The position numbers and the translations under genes are program-made. A model generated the notes under the pieces. It was not told where the DNA came from, did no database searches, and was given only the letters and a program-made list of their open reading frames with translations. DNA of 64,000 nt. Source: Adiantum capillus-veneris (lineage: Eukaryota; Streptophyta; Polypodiopsida; Polypodiales; Pteridaceae). This document shows, in pieces, positions 45,942-58,171 of this stretch. The stretch spans positions 59,201,184 to 59,265,183 of the forward strand of contig CM043942.1 in assembly GCA_014529385.2 (NCBI GenBank), written 5' to 3'. The stretch's first letter is position 1; each line of letters starts with the position of its first letter.

Positions 45942-46114
45942 AGGAACTCTTCAGCTTCAACCTCATAGAATTGTAGAATCTAAAGAAAGGAATCTTAGAA
46001 ACAGATCCCTTAGAGAGCATCTGGATCCAATGGAAGGACTACCCTGAAGAAGATGCTAATTGGGAAGATGAAAGATCTCTTATGAAGGATTACCCAAATT
46101 TTCTCCCAAAATGA
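45942..46114 (+). pseudogene. Chromodomain C-terminus of another chromovirus
   Basis: Plus-strand reading ILETDPLESIWIQWKDYP, EEDANWEDERSLMKDYPNF and LPK ends at TGA 46112. The aromatic pattern (W..Y.....W) is a typical plant chromodomain. It lies head-on against the minus-strand chromovirus of block A, so the junction near 45942 is a rearrangement point between two elements. Confidence 0.8.
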
Positions 46115-46144
46115 GGACAGTTTGATTCCTCAAGTTGGGCAAAA

Positions 46145-46740
46145 TGTAATGTGCCTGACCCTGGCAACAGTTGTACCCATTGATAAATTGAAAACAATGT
46201 AATTTTATTGAACTTAAAGTATCCACTTTCATGAATTTTTGGGTTCAATCATAGGCAATAGATGTGTGTGAAAATGTGTGGCCATTGTAGTCCCCAAGAT
46301 GAGATTTACAGTGTACCTGACGGCACCTGAAACCGACCCCGGATAAGCATTTTAGGCTAACTTGGAAATTAGGGCAAATATTGAAAAGGGAAAAAGGGGA
46401 AGGCTAAAGATAAGTGCATGGGAGTTGCACCCCCTACACTGTTGAACCACTCTCCCACCTCTAGAGTTCACATGCACTCAGCCTCCCCTAGCCTATACAA
46501 AGACCCCCATCCCACTCACAACACACATTGTATTCTTAGAGAGCTCTTTAGAAGGAGAAAACTCTGCAAAAAATTCACTCACACATTTGTGGTGCACGCA
46601 CGTATGTGCGCGCGCACACACACTCACTCGTGGAGTTAGAGGAGGTTCATGTCAAGCAACACGAGGGGAAGCGACCACTGCGATCGACATCTGAAACTTT
46701 CGAAGCGGGAGACCAAAGGTAATAGAATGTTAAATTCAGC
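46145..46740 (+). repeat. Probable chromovirus 3' LTR
   Basis: Begins TGTAATGTGCC shortly after the chromodomain stop, where the 3' LTR of a plus-strand chromovirus is expected. CCTATACAAAG (about 46492) is a TATA-like site. The right border is uncertain because no partner LTR is present. Confidence 0.4.
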
Positions 46741-48995
46741 ATCTACACACAGTCTTTATGCTTAGGAAAACACTCTCTCTCTTCAAAATGCATAAATTTT
46801 CTCTCTCTATAAATTCTTGTGTTCCTTGATACTAGGTAGCATGCAACTCTTGCATGTATGATTTTTGCGTGCATGAAGTCTTTAGGAATAGAACACATCT
46901 CTGAATTTAATATAAATCTCTCATGCATGCTCATTACACACCCATACCTACCTTATATGTGCATGCATGGGCCTAGATGGGCAAGTATCATCAAAGAAAT
47001 TACACATAATTGTCCATAGGTCATTATTTTCAATAAATTATTGATTAGATATTATAAAATCATATAATATTTAAGAATTTACTAATAGGAAATTATTTTT
47101 AATTAATTAACAATTAAGTACGTATCTAATCATACTTTTTACATCATTGATTTTATAATTTTAAAAAAGGTAGAAATAGATAGAAACTACTCTAGGAAAA
47201 GGTAGTTTGAGCCTAGTAAAATTACACAAGATACTAGAAAATACCATTTGGAATCTCTTTCTAATTTTAATAGAGATTCTTGAGACTTTTTTCATCTCTA
47301 GAAATCCTCTTGTGATTTTTATAAACATGCATAATTTGCAATAAATAAATTGTTTCTAAATTACCTATAAAAGTCAAATTGTCATGATTTCTAGGACAAA
47401 TAGGTCCACCAAATTAAGTTACTAAATTATAAAATGTTTTGACTGAACTTATCCTTGAACTCACGCTTAGCACAAGAAACTTCATTTTCCCATTAATTTT
47501 ATTATTAAGCTGCGTAATGGCCCTAAAAGTCACAAAGAAGAACAATAATGGAGCTGGCCCAAGCCATGCTCTAGTAGACGATGTGATTCAGTCACCACAG
47601 CAAAACATTATCATAAATCCAAACCAAGTACCACTAATTTTAAGTTTTATGCATCATAGATAAGCATAAACTACTGGAGCTTAGGAAATCATAGGAAAAA
47701 CACTGGTTGTGTAATCCAGAACATATGCTTTTGTTAATAGAAACTTAGGCCAGAATTATCTTTGATGTTAAAAATATTGCTTGCATCAAGTTTGTGTGAA
47801 GAAGAGTTAGATTTCACATACATAGAGACTAGATCAATTGGATGGAAACTTGATGCCGCATTTGTGTGTGATGCAGGTTGGTGCCCATGCCGCGTTGATG
47901 CGCAATGCCGCGTTGGTGCACAAAGAGGGCTATTTCCTGAACTGAATATTTGGTTATGCATAAGAAAACCTTAATTCAAAGGCTTTGTTGGTGCAGAGAA
48001 AAATCGTGTTGTTGCAGGTCGGCCGTGATCATCCGTTAAGTTAAATAAGTAGGCTGTTTTGATAGAATTGCCTGATCAAAGACTGTTTGAAAACCATGGC
48101 AACTCAATTACGGTCCATGGAAAGAAAATACGTGCATGGTTGCATGACAAGGTGCATATTTGGATGTGTGGAGGATCTGAATGTGAAAGCCTAATTAAAG
48201 AGGGTTGCATTTTAGATAGACCATTGTAAGACAAAGCCTGCATTCACAAAACATTCCTAGAAGATCTGTTTGAACCTTTTGGCTTTGATCAATTACTGTC
48301 TACTCTAAATGTGTGTGTAAATAGATTATGTGGCACAACAAGGCCCAAATTACATGTTCATCTTTGAAATATCTATATGTGACAAGAAATCTAATATCTT
48401 GTAGCACTTGGATAATGATGGGAAAATTGCCAATCAAAGAGCTAGAAGAAATAGTGTACACAAGTTCTAAAATGCCAATTCCTTGCTTTGGCATGGTAGA
48501 AGTCGTACTCAAGCTGAGTACCGGGGAGTCTAAGGACACTTGCTAAATAATCAACTCCCATCACATCAAAGAGATTTTGGTTCCACAAAAAAGCTATGGA
48601 TGAACATCTTCTTCTGAAAACAACAAAAAGATTCAACACCAATAGCAGCAAAAGTCTCATAAGAATTCAAATCCATGTAGAGAAGAAACAACTAACCATC
48701 ATAGAAAAAGGTAAAGTTAAATCAAACACCAATGAGGATCAGCCTCGCAAGTCAAATTTACCTTCAATGAGTCTCCATCAAACTTTCTACACATCCTGTA
48801 CATCAAAATCCAAACTATTCACAAAGCAATGAAAACCTAACCAAGAAGTCTATCAACCAAGTTTCTATCACAACAAGCCATAGAATGAAGCTGACAAGAA
48901 TCAACTAAGTGTTAGTATACAAAGAGATTATCAAAGTCAAAAATCCAGCTTGGATACACCAATCACAAGTTCAACCTAAGCAACCAAGTCTTATT
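46741..48995. other. No recognisable feature
   Basis: Very AT-rich in 47000-47430 (many AATTA/TTAAT runs). Later parts hold only short frames without motifs. Confidence 0.4.
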
Positions 48996-48999
48996 TTAA

Positions 49000-50319
49000 T
49001 ACTAGAATGGTAACAGGACACTTTTGTGTCTTGTTAAGTGACCATTTTGCTTGAATTATTTGAAGAGTATGAAAATGAATTTTTAGGTGCTATATATCCA
49101 CAAAGTTGCCTTATGAGCTGAAAAAAACTTAGCATTTTTTTTTGAGTATCGATCTCACCATTAACCTTACTCTTGCACAACATTTTTGAACCTAAACTGT
49201 GTGAAAAAACGGGTCCTGTTTTTGGCTTTTTTTCAATTTTTGGCAACTATACCACTCTAAACTTCTTGTTTATGAGGTTTAGATGGCTAGAGGTTAGGCC
49301 TTCATAGTTCTCAACATGTTTTGATGCTTGTAGGGAGAGCTAAGTGTTAAAATTGAAAGTTATGACCAATTTACAATAATTGCATAATCCTGTTTTTTGG
49401 TCAAAATTAGCACTTTTATGATTTTTTTGGTGGCTTTCTTGATATCCAAATTCAATTTTGATTGTGTAAGTGTAATGTATAACATAAAGCTAATCTTCCT
49501 TGAGTTTTGGGGGACCTAATATGCTATATAGCATAGTATATGATGATGGTTGAGTTTTTTGATTGCTGAAGAACACGATACATTTTAGAGTAGCAAGTAT
49601 AACTTTCTCAATATTGCTAGTTTCTTAGGACAATTGTGTGTATTATGTAGGTAGTAACCATATCTAATCATAGACTACAAACTTGGCTAGATATTGAGTA
49701 GTTTCTATGGGTTTCTAGAGGTCATAATGCTAAACCCAGTTTTTTCATGTTTGCTATATTTAGCACTTTATCATTGCCCCCAAGGTTCTAATTGTAAGAG
49801 ATCCATTATTCTTTTGACATGCTCCATGGCTCCTTTTGAATCCAGAGGCCCAAAGGGAACTAAGAAAACATGTATATAGTATTTGTATTGAGCGTGACTA
49901 TAGAAACTTTGATGATAGGTCCACAGAATGGCAAAAATGCAACTTTTTTGTACCTATTTTTTTTGCCCAAAAAAAAATAGTGAGGTAAAAGCAACCATAT
50001 GTTCTGGTCACCAACCCATTGAAGTTAACGGGGCAGTTTATCTCATGTCCTACAAAAATCTCTACTCTTATTTATATGCAATCAACCGTAAGAAATTGCT
50101 GTTTTGGGCAAAATGCATTGGTCCATCAACTTTGGAGGCTTGTAGTGACCAAGGGATGAGAAAAATTACAAGTTTCTCATTTTTTCCATATGTAGTAGTT
50201 ATTGAACTATAAGCTCATGCAAGGATTTTTCAAAATGAGTGGATCTACTATGGTTTTGGCATTTTTTCCCAAAACCCTGAAAGGACACTTTTATGTCTTG
50301 TTAGGTTACCATTCTAGTG
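49000..50319. mobile_element. Non-autonomous TIR transposon, copy 1 (1.32 kb)
   Basis: Ends are TACTAGAATGGTAAC and GTTACCATTCTAGTG, an inverted repeat with one changed base at the left tip. TTAA flanks both sides (48996-48999 and 50320-50323). Just inside each end is GGACACTTTT(G/A)TGTC. The interior matches copy 2 (60719-62039) in inverted orientation along its length (for example GCTGAAAAAAACT and CCAACCCATTGAAGTTAAC). No transposase-like ORF is visible, so it depends on an enzyme coded elsewhere. The CACTA start suggests the En/Spm superfamily, but the TTAA flank does not fit its usual 3-base duplication. Confidence 0.85.
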
Positions 50320-50323
50320 TTAA

Positions 50324-51091
50324 TACCATGGACCTACTCAACTCAAGAAGAATGTTCTATGAAGGGAAATTTGAGCTGTCTACGAAAGACAAGCACCTCC
50401 ATTAGGAGGAAGAACAACCGCAAAAGGGAAAAGAAAATACCTTCAAAGAAACAAGCAATGCGACGAGTATGGGTACCAAAGTAAGAAGTCTACCGAGCTA
50501 CACAACAAAGAAATGGGGAGAAGCAGATGATTCCAATTAAGGTAGTCAAAGTAGAAGGATTTTATGAAAGAAACTCTCATGGTTAAAAAAAAGTAGTAGC
50601 TCAACTTGGAATAATGAAGATCAGTCATGCAGCACAAGGCTTCAAAGGTAAGGAATCATAACCAAGAGCCAATGGAAGCCAATCACACCTCGAGATGGAT
50701 ACCTTATCTTCAACTACAAAATAAAGGGTTTTACAACAAAAATCATTAGATACGAATACCAAAGCCTAGTGTCCATACAATCATACAGCAAAAGGGGCAA
50801 ATGGAAAAGATGGTAACACAGAGAACAAAAACATGTTGCGCTCAAAAATTGATAATGGAAAATCAATCATAAAAAACCCACAAACATTTACAAATGCTTT
50901 TCATAGGATAGAAAAGAAAGGATTTATCAACTCCTACTACAACTATAAAATCTGATTAAAAGTAGTATCAACATACGACAATCAAATTAGAGGATTAAAA
51001 GTATGCCAACCTACAAGATGAGAAATTGATGGTAAGAGGCCTCAATCTCAAGAGCCTATGGAATTGGGTTTTTGGCCTTGAATAGGTACAT
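50324..51091. other. No recognisable feature
   Basis: A-rich sequence with no open frame of note and no detectable repeat partner in the window. Confidence 0.4.
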
Positions 51092-51676
51092 TGGATAGCG
51101 GGAAAGTGATACACAGCCGACACACAAACAATTGCCTCTCTATAGCCCAAGATAACCATTACACCCCAATACATTGTAGTTCACCTTCAAAACTCATAGA
51201 ACTAACATCACACCACACCAAATTTTGAATATTTACAAACGTGCCACAACAAACACCATTCTCTCTTTCTCTCTCACACACTTATAGGCTCAAGGAGGCA
51301 CACACACCTCAAACACCGACACTAAATGATTGGAATAGAGAAAAGAGAACAAGGGGGAAGAAACAAAAACAAACTTTGATATATTTTGTTTCAATTTTGA
51401 CAAAAACATCCTCTACAACACCATGAAAACCTACTAGCATTGGCTCCATCGGCACAAGCATGACAAGCACAAAAGTTACCCTAGGAATCAATGGCTTCAT
51501 CTTTGTGTGGCTCTCCTCATTGAGAGAGTCAAGAAGGCCTAATGTCGATGCCCTCATTGGCTCCAAAACATGCCAAGATCTCCACCTTCATCACCACCCA
51601 GAGGTCCTCCTGAGCTCCACCCGACCTCTGTCCACCAGGCTCCTCCTTGAGCTCACAAAAAATAGTCCAAAAAAGT

Positions 51677-51704
51677 CCCTTCCCCCCCCCCCCCCCCCCC
51701 CCCC
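51677..51704. repeat. Poly-C tract
   Basis: A run of about 28 C residues inside the E4 LTR. It is absent from the right-hand copy. Its true length may be uncertain owing to sequencing error. Confidence 0.9.
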
Positions 51705-52728
51705 CAAGAGTGTGAGGCCTCTCCTCTTTAAGTCGAACACCCATTCATAGTTTCAACTCCACTCTACATGTGACCACCTATTTCTATCAACCTTTGAAGC
51801 TCAAGGAACATGAGCACCCCTTATATGCCAAGGGGAGGTTGCCACGGTAGCGTGACAACCTACTTTCCCTCCACAAAAGATGGTCTGAGAGGCCACGTGT
51901 GACAAGCACAATATAGCTTGCCACATCATTGTTGCAGTGTGCAATCACTAGCTGACAACGAAATGAAAATAATAAAAAACAACAGCAAGTGACTCCCTTA
52001 CACGCTCAATGCTGCCTCAACTGACGCTCATCTCAGCCGCCTGCTGGCAAAGGAGCGCCCAAAATGCCACCACGTGGCAGGACATAACTTTGGAGCTTCA
52101 CACGCCCCTTTTGATGCCCATGAAGGTGCACATGCCCAGCCTATATACCCTGTGTCTCCAGGCCTTGAACCTATATATGGCATTCTTAACGACTGACACG
52201 TGGCATAGTGAGAGGCAGTTGGACTTCAAGCTCCCCAAAACACTTCAAGAAATTTCAAAAAAACTCTCTTTAATTCCAACTTTGACCCTTTTCCACTTGG
52301 TGGTCATGACTCCTATTCTTGATCTGTCAACAAGTCTCAAAAACAGCTTCTCACCCTACAACTACACCAGCTCACTCTACACTTTGACTCCTACATTGCC
52401 TAAAATGATGCACACAAAAACTGCAAAAAATTTCCAAATTCCTCACACTCGTCACCATCTGCCAACTTCAATGTGTAGTGTATCTTTGACACACAGTCAC
52501 TCCATGTGGCCTTCATATGTGGCATACTTCAGATGAGAACCTTGAAGAGGCTCCAAAAACTTCAGATGGCACATTGATCAAGGCGACCAAACAGGCACAG
52601 AATTGGTTTGCCGATGAAACTTTAACTGGCAATAACTCGGATTCGAGACTCTAAATGATGATGTACCAATACCGACATGATTCACATACATAGATCTAGA
52701 TATCCATATAATTAAACCGGCTTTGACC

Positions 52729-53100
52729 ACCTGGAAATATTTTCCATGTTCGTCTCAAATATACAATTCCCTACACCTTCAAACTCAAATATCTTGCACT
52801 TTATAACTCCATTTGATGAGACATCTGCATCTAATCACTAAAAAATTTAAACTCTACATATCCAAGACAGAACCCACTACTTTGGACATGCTTCACCAAT
52901 CATCCTCTTAGAACCTCCTAGAATTATTTGCCATGTTCGTCTCAAATATGGAATTCACTGCACCTTCAAAGTCAAATATCTTGCACTTTATAGCTCCGTT
53001 TGATGAGCCATCAGGATTTGCTCACTCAAAAATTCAAACTCTAGATATCCAATCCAAAACCCAGTACTTTGTACATCCTTCACAAGTCATCCTGTCAGAC
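52729..53100. repeat. 186-base tandem duplication in E4 LTR
   Basis: Two units, each with CCATGTTCGTCTCAAATAT and then CAAATATCTTGCACTTTAT, begin near 52729 and 52915. The right-hand LTR and blocks A and B have one unit. Confidence 0.75.
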
Positions 53101-53550
53101 CCATTTGCTGCCACTTGACCGCCTAAGACTTTCCCATTTGCTCTAGCCCTTTAACACTCACCTTTCAGCACATGCATCACTACTTGTACACACTCTGCTA
53201 GGGTAGACATACTTTGCTGAGCCACCGTTTCACACCCCCCTTGTTGAACATTCATATTCTACCAAAGAGCTACTTTATTCTCCTACTAGCTGCAAAAATT
53301 GACAAACACTATTAGCAAACCAAAAGACACTACAATCAATACAATGCCCTACGTCTGCTTGCTAGTGCAAAACCTCAAGTGGGTTTTGCCACCCCCTGTA
53401 TATCACGACCTCTTGGGTCAAATGGCTAGCCACTGGCTACACCGCACAAGTAACCACCAACACCTCCTAGGTCAAATAGAACAATATGGTTCTCACCTTT
53501 CACCTACAATAGCTTACCATAGTGCTTCCCCCAATCATCAACCTGCTTTC

Positions 53551-55388
53551 TCCAACTTTCTTCAGCCACCAACTCATCGTATAAATTAGCACAAAAAAGA
53601 ATGGTTCTAGCCCTACCTCCCAACCAAATGAAGCGAGTCTCTCCATACAGTAAACCTCCTCCAGATACAACTACGATTGATTCAAGCACTCCTCCACAAG
53701 CACATCCATAGCATACTACTCATCCACGGGAAACACCTCTTTTGGAGGGGCAAACCCTCCATCACCTGTATCCTAGTCAAATCTCTATTCACAAGCACGT
53801 GCATACCTTCATCCATGGAATTCATGGGATCATCAGACCCCTAGTCAAGCTCGTCCTCAATGCATACCTCATCCAAAAGGCCTATATCCAAAGCATCATT
53901 TATGTAGTCCATAGGCACCTTTAGTTGCTCCTCCCTCTTGTCTAGCATCCAGCATACTATGAGTATCAAAAATATTCCCAACCCCTTTGATTTATGCTTC
54001 ATCATCATCCTCTTGTCGACTTGATAGGCAATTTTGGCTATCCATAAGTGCAGCCATGCCATTTTATACATAGCTTCAAACCATGTGCACCACAACAAAC
54101 ACTTGGCACCATAACTCCCAATCAGCATGGCCACCAACATAGCATTGTATTCCCTATTTGATAGCATATCCTCCTCCATTTTATTTGGCACTTCAACCTG
54201 CTCGTCTTGAACATTGGCATTCATCACCATATCATTAGACACATAATAAGGAAACTTTACCTTTACTGGCAGATGATCATCCAACTCCATCTGCTCGCCA
54301 TAGGATGTGAACTCGTTTGTTCTACCTTCCTTGCTTGTTCCCCAGAAGCTCGAGCTTGCTTCTTCATCCTCATCAATGCTACATGCCAATTGTGTATCTG
54401 CATCCTCATCCTCCTGCTACTCCACAAAGGCTTGACCACCTTCTTGGATTTTCACACTTTCTTCATCTACTTCCAAGCTCTTGGAATTTGCAACTTGACC
54501 GCACTCTGCTACCTTTTCATACAGACTCTCACAAGAATAGTCTTTGCCTCTTCCATCTTTTCTTGGAACTTGACATCAACTACCTCTTTTTCACGTGGGT
54601 TCTCTTTGACAAGATGGTTATCCTCGACAAGCTCACTCACCACTAGCATATACAGTCTACAAATTGGAAACCTCCAAGGAGAATAATTGACCATTGTCCT
54701 TACCTCAGCAAGTTTTTCACTTTGAGCAACTAGCACCACCTTTGGTTGAACCATAAAACTCCCTGCTATTGCCACAAAAAGCATGTAATTTAAAGGATTT
54801 AGCTATCACAACTCTAAATTTCGCTTCACTTTTCTACTCTTCACTTTGGCCAAATAGACCGTATCACCATTTTTAAAATCTTTGGATGCAAGCACTTGAG
54901 AAACTTTGACAACTTTAGGTATTGGTTGCCTTTTGACCCTAATAGCAACCTCTAACACCTTCCAACATGCTTCAAATTGATTAAAGAAAATTAAAAAGTC
55001 TTGACTTACATCTTGACGTACCGCCTCCTTTGGAGTAACCATCTTTCAAAACCGCTTTCAAAATTAATTTTGCAGCTCCTTCCATGAACCTCAATCATCA
55101 CACTTTAGACCATCGAACCATATAGTTGCAGATTTGCGCATCAAAAACGACATCGCCTGCAAATTTTTTGCTTTTTTTAACATACACATCGATAGCATCC
55201 ATAATTCAAAATCTACTAAGGAATCCTCGGGGTCTTCAACAACAGTAAATATTGGGCATAGCTTATCTCCACCATCTTTGTTGTCTCCAAATCCGACCAC
55301 CAAACATTCTTCAACCATCCACTTTGAACACCACTTGCAACTTGAAATTGGAGCATCAATGTAGCTCCTCCGTGGGGGAACCAGAATA
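53551..55388 (-). mobile_element. E4 internal region: gag-only non-autonomous LTR element
   Basis: Read on the minus strand from the primer site. A gag-like ORF lies at about 55318-55091 (FELWMLSMCMLKKAKNLQAM, then ATIWFDGLK, the same core as E1-E3 gag). Then come NQFEACWKVLEVAIRVKRQP and VYLAKVKSRKVKRNLEL (55042-54806), an acidic segment (54784-54509), and a 182-residue ORF at 54389-53841 that opens with DEDEEASSS and continues DDHLPVKVKFPYYVSNDMV. There is no protease, RT or integrase, and 1.8 kb leaves no room for them. It fits the pattern of gag-only or LARD-like elements that depend on autonomous relatives. Confidence 0.7.
55366..55383 (-). promoter_or_regulatory. E4 primer binding site
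   Basis: On the minus strand TGGTTCCCCCACGGAGGA lies just inside the LTR end at 55389. One base differs from the E1/E2 site, which suggests that E4 is mobilised by the Tat elements' machinery. Confidence 0.75.
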
Positions 55389-57110
55389 TGGATAGGGGGA
55401 GAGGGATACACACCCAACACATAAACAATTGCCTCTTTATAGCCCAGGATAATCATTTAATCCCAATCCATTGAATTTCAACTTTAAAACTCACACACTT
55501 GACTGCAAGACACACCAAATTTTGCATGTTTACAACAGTGCCGCAACACACACGGTTGTCTCTTTCTCTCTGACACACATATAGGCCCGGGGAGGCACAC
55601 ACATCTCAAATACCCGCATGAGATGATTGGAATAAAGAAAAGAGAAGAAGGGGAAAGAAACAACAACAAACTTTGACATGGTTTTCTTCAATTTTGACAA
55701 ACAAAGCAGAGCCCGAAAGGCCTCCACGAGCCAGTGCCATAGCTTTGGAGCTCCACACTCCCCTTTTGATGCCCATGAAGGTGCACATATGCAGCCTATA
55801 TACCCCACACCTCGAGGCCTTAAATACATATATGGGATCTTACTCGCTCACACATGGCACAGTGAGAGGCAGCTGGAATTCAAGCTCCCCAAAACAATTT
55901 AAGAAATTTCAAAAAACCTCTTTTTAATTCCAACTTTGATCCTTTTCCACTCGGTGGTCATGACTCCAGTTCTCGATCTGTGAGAAAAGGCTCAAATACG
56001 ACTTCTTTGGCTACAACTTCTCCTTCTCACTCTGGACTTTGACTCCAACACCGCCACAAAAAATGCACACTAAAACTATAAAAAATGTCATATTCCTCAC
56101 AATCGTCACCACCTGACAACTTCATCCTACAATATCTCTCTGATCCGGACTCCATTTGACACACTATCACTTCCTATGGCCTTCATATGCCACATTCATC
56201 ACATGAAAACCCTTACAAGACTCCTGAAACCTCAAATGGCACACCAATCAAGGTGACTAAAGTAGCATAGAATTGGACTCCGTTGGTGAAACTTTAAGTG
56301 GCAATAACTCAACATCTGGGACTCTAAAGAACGATCTAAAAATACCAACTTGCTCCACATAAAGAGCTCTATACATCCATATGCTTTAACCGACTTTGAC
56401 CACCTAGAATTATCTAACCTGTTCATGTTAGGTTTGCGATGCACTTCACCTTCAACCTCAAATATCTTGCACTTTGTAGGTCAAATTGATAAGCCATCTT
56501 GACCTACTCATTCAGCACTTCAACCTCTACACATCTTTGACAGAACCCAACACTTTGGACATCCTTCACCTGTCATCTTGTTTGGCCCTTTATGGAGCCC
56601 ATCTAGTAGACTAGAAAACCACATAAGCATACATCTTTGCTACCACTTGCGTGCCTGGGCCTTTCTGTCTTCTCTAGCCCTCTACCATGCACCTGCCCCA
56701 GCATACACATCTTTGCTTGTACCCTCTGCTAGTGCAGACACACTTTGGCTACCCCACCATTGCCCAACCCTGTTGTTTTTCATGTTTGACAAAAATAACT
56801 ACTTTATTCTCCTAAGAGCTTCAAAAATTTCAAAACACTACTAGCTAACCAATAGACACTACCATCAATACAATGCCCTATGTTTGCTTTCTACTGCCAA
56901 ACCTCAAGTGGGTTTCCCCCCCATACCTGCATATCACGACCTCCTGGATCGAATGCCCAACGTGTGACTGCACCACACAAATAACCACCAGCACGTCATG
57001 GGTTAAATAGAGAAATATGGTTCAAACCTTTCACCTACAATAGCTTACCATAGTGCTTCTCCCAATCATCAACCTGATTTCTCCAATTGTCTTCAACCAC
57101 AAGTCATCAC
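55389..57110 (-). repeat. 5' LTR region of E4
   Basis: Collinear with 51092-53550 (see shared blocks there) but shorter because it lacks the poly-C run and the 186-base duplication. Above 57110 the similarity to E4 continues into its coding part (57115-57440 against 53955-54290), so this LTR also follows the 3' part of a second, truncated E4 copy. Confidence 0.6.
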
Positions 57111-58121
57111 ATCTTATCATGAGTATCAGGAATATGCCCAACCCCTTTGGTTTTTACTTCATCATCATCCTCTTTTCGACTTGGTAGACCAGCTTGGCTA
57201 TCCACCATAAGTGCAACCTTGCCATTTTTTGCATAGCTCTAAACCATGTGCACAACAACAACACTTGTCATCGTAACTCCCATCAGCATAGACACCAACA
57301 TAGCATTGCATGTCCTCTTTGACATCATATCCTCATCCATTTTCTTTGGTACTTCAACTTCCTCTCCTTGAATATTGGAAATCATCATATCACTAGAGAT
57401 ATAATCAGGCATCTTTACCTTCGCCAGCACATGATCATTTGTGTAATGGAAATGGCCATTGAACTTTGAGAATAGCGGAATTAAGAGAAGTAGAGTGAGC
57501 ATTTTTATGAGACTACTTTGAGAACATAGAGGGTAAACTTAATTAGTGATAGCAACATAACCATAATACTTAATTAACTTGGCATGAACAATAATTTTGC
57601 AAGAGAGAGAGTTAGAGAACTTGGCAGCGGTTGAGGACCAGATTTATGTGGAGCCGGTCACCCTTCCAATAGGCTTTTGTATTGTACATTCTCCCATCAA
57701 GGGAGACATGGTACAATACAATCTTTGTGCTCCTTGTGAACTAGGTGATGCAATGAATATGGAAAGATTCATGAATCATGAGCATAGCATACTCTTTGAA
57801 AAAGAGTTAACCATGCCCTGCCTTAGTCCCAAGCCCTCAAACACCTTAAAAGGTGGAGAGAGCTAGCAGGGAATGGGGGTATTCAAGAGGAAGAAGAAAC
57901 ATTCATAGGAAAAAGAAATAGTTCCTCACTTATCATCACTCTTCTTGCTTAGCATACATAATAGCATAGTATTGAAGATGGAGAATATGGAAAGCTTAAG
58001 CGTTGGAGCATGGATCTTGGTTGGATTTGCATTGCATAGCCAAGAGTGTTGGTGTAGGCTCTCAACTTCTCTACAAGCTTGGAGAACAAGATGGAGATCT
58101 TGCACTTTGCACCTCACACAA

Positions 58122-58171
<50 letters not shown>

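Larger units (their letters stand above)
51092..53550 (-). repeat. 3' LTR region of E4
   Basis: Starts (plus-strand view) TGGATAGCGGG at 51092, matching TGGATAGGGGG at 55389. Collinear similarity continues through shared blocks such as CCCATGAAGGTGCACAT (52118 and 55771) and CACTATTAGCAAACCAAAAGACACTAC. It holds a poly-C run (about 51677-51704) and an internal 186-base duplication (about 52729-53100) absent from the other copy. The upper border is uncertain because similarity to the right-hand copy continues into coding sequence. Confidence 0.65.

Noticed and set aside
51241-51750. ORFs with a poly-Pro stretch near the poly-C tract
   Set aside because: The proline run is only the translated poly-C; the surrounding frames have no motif and lie inside the E4 LTR.
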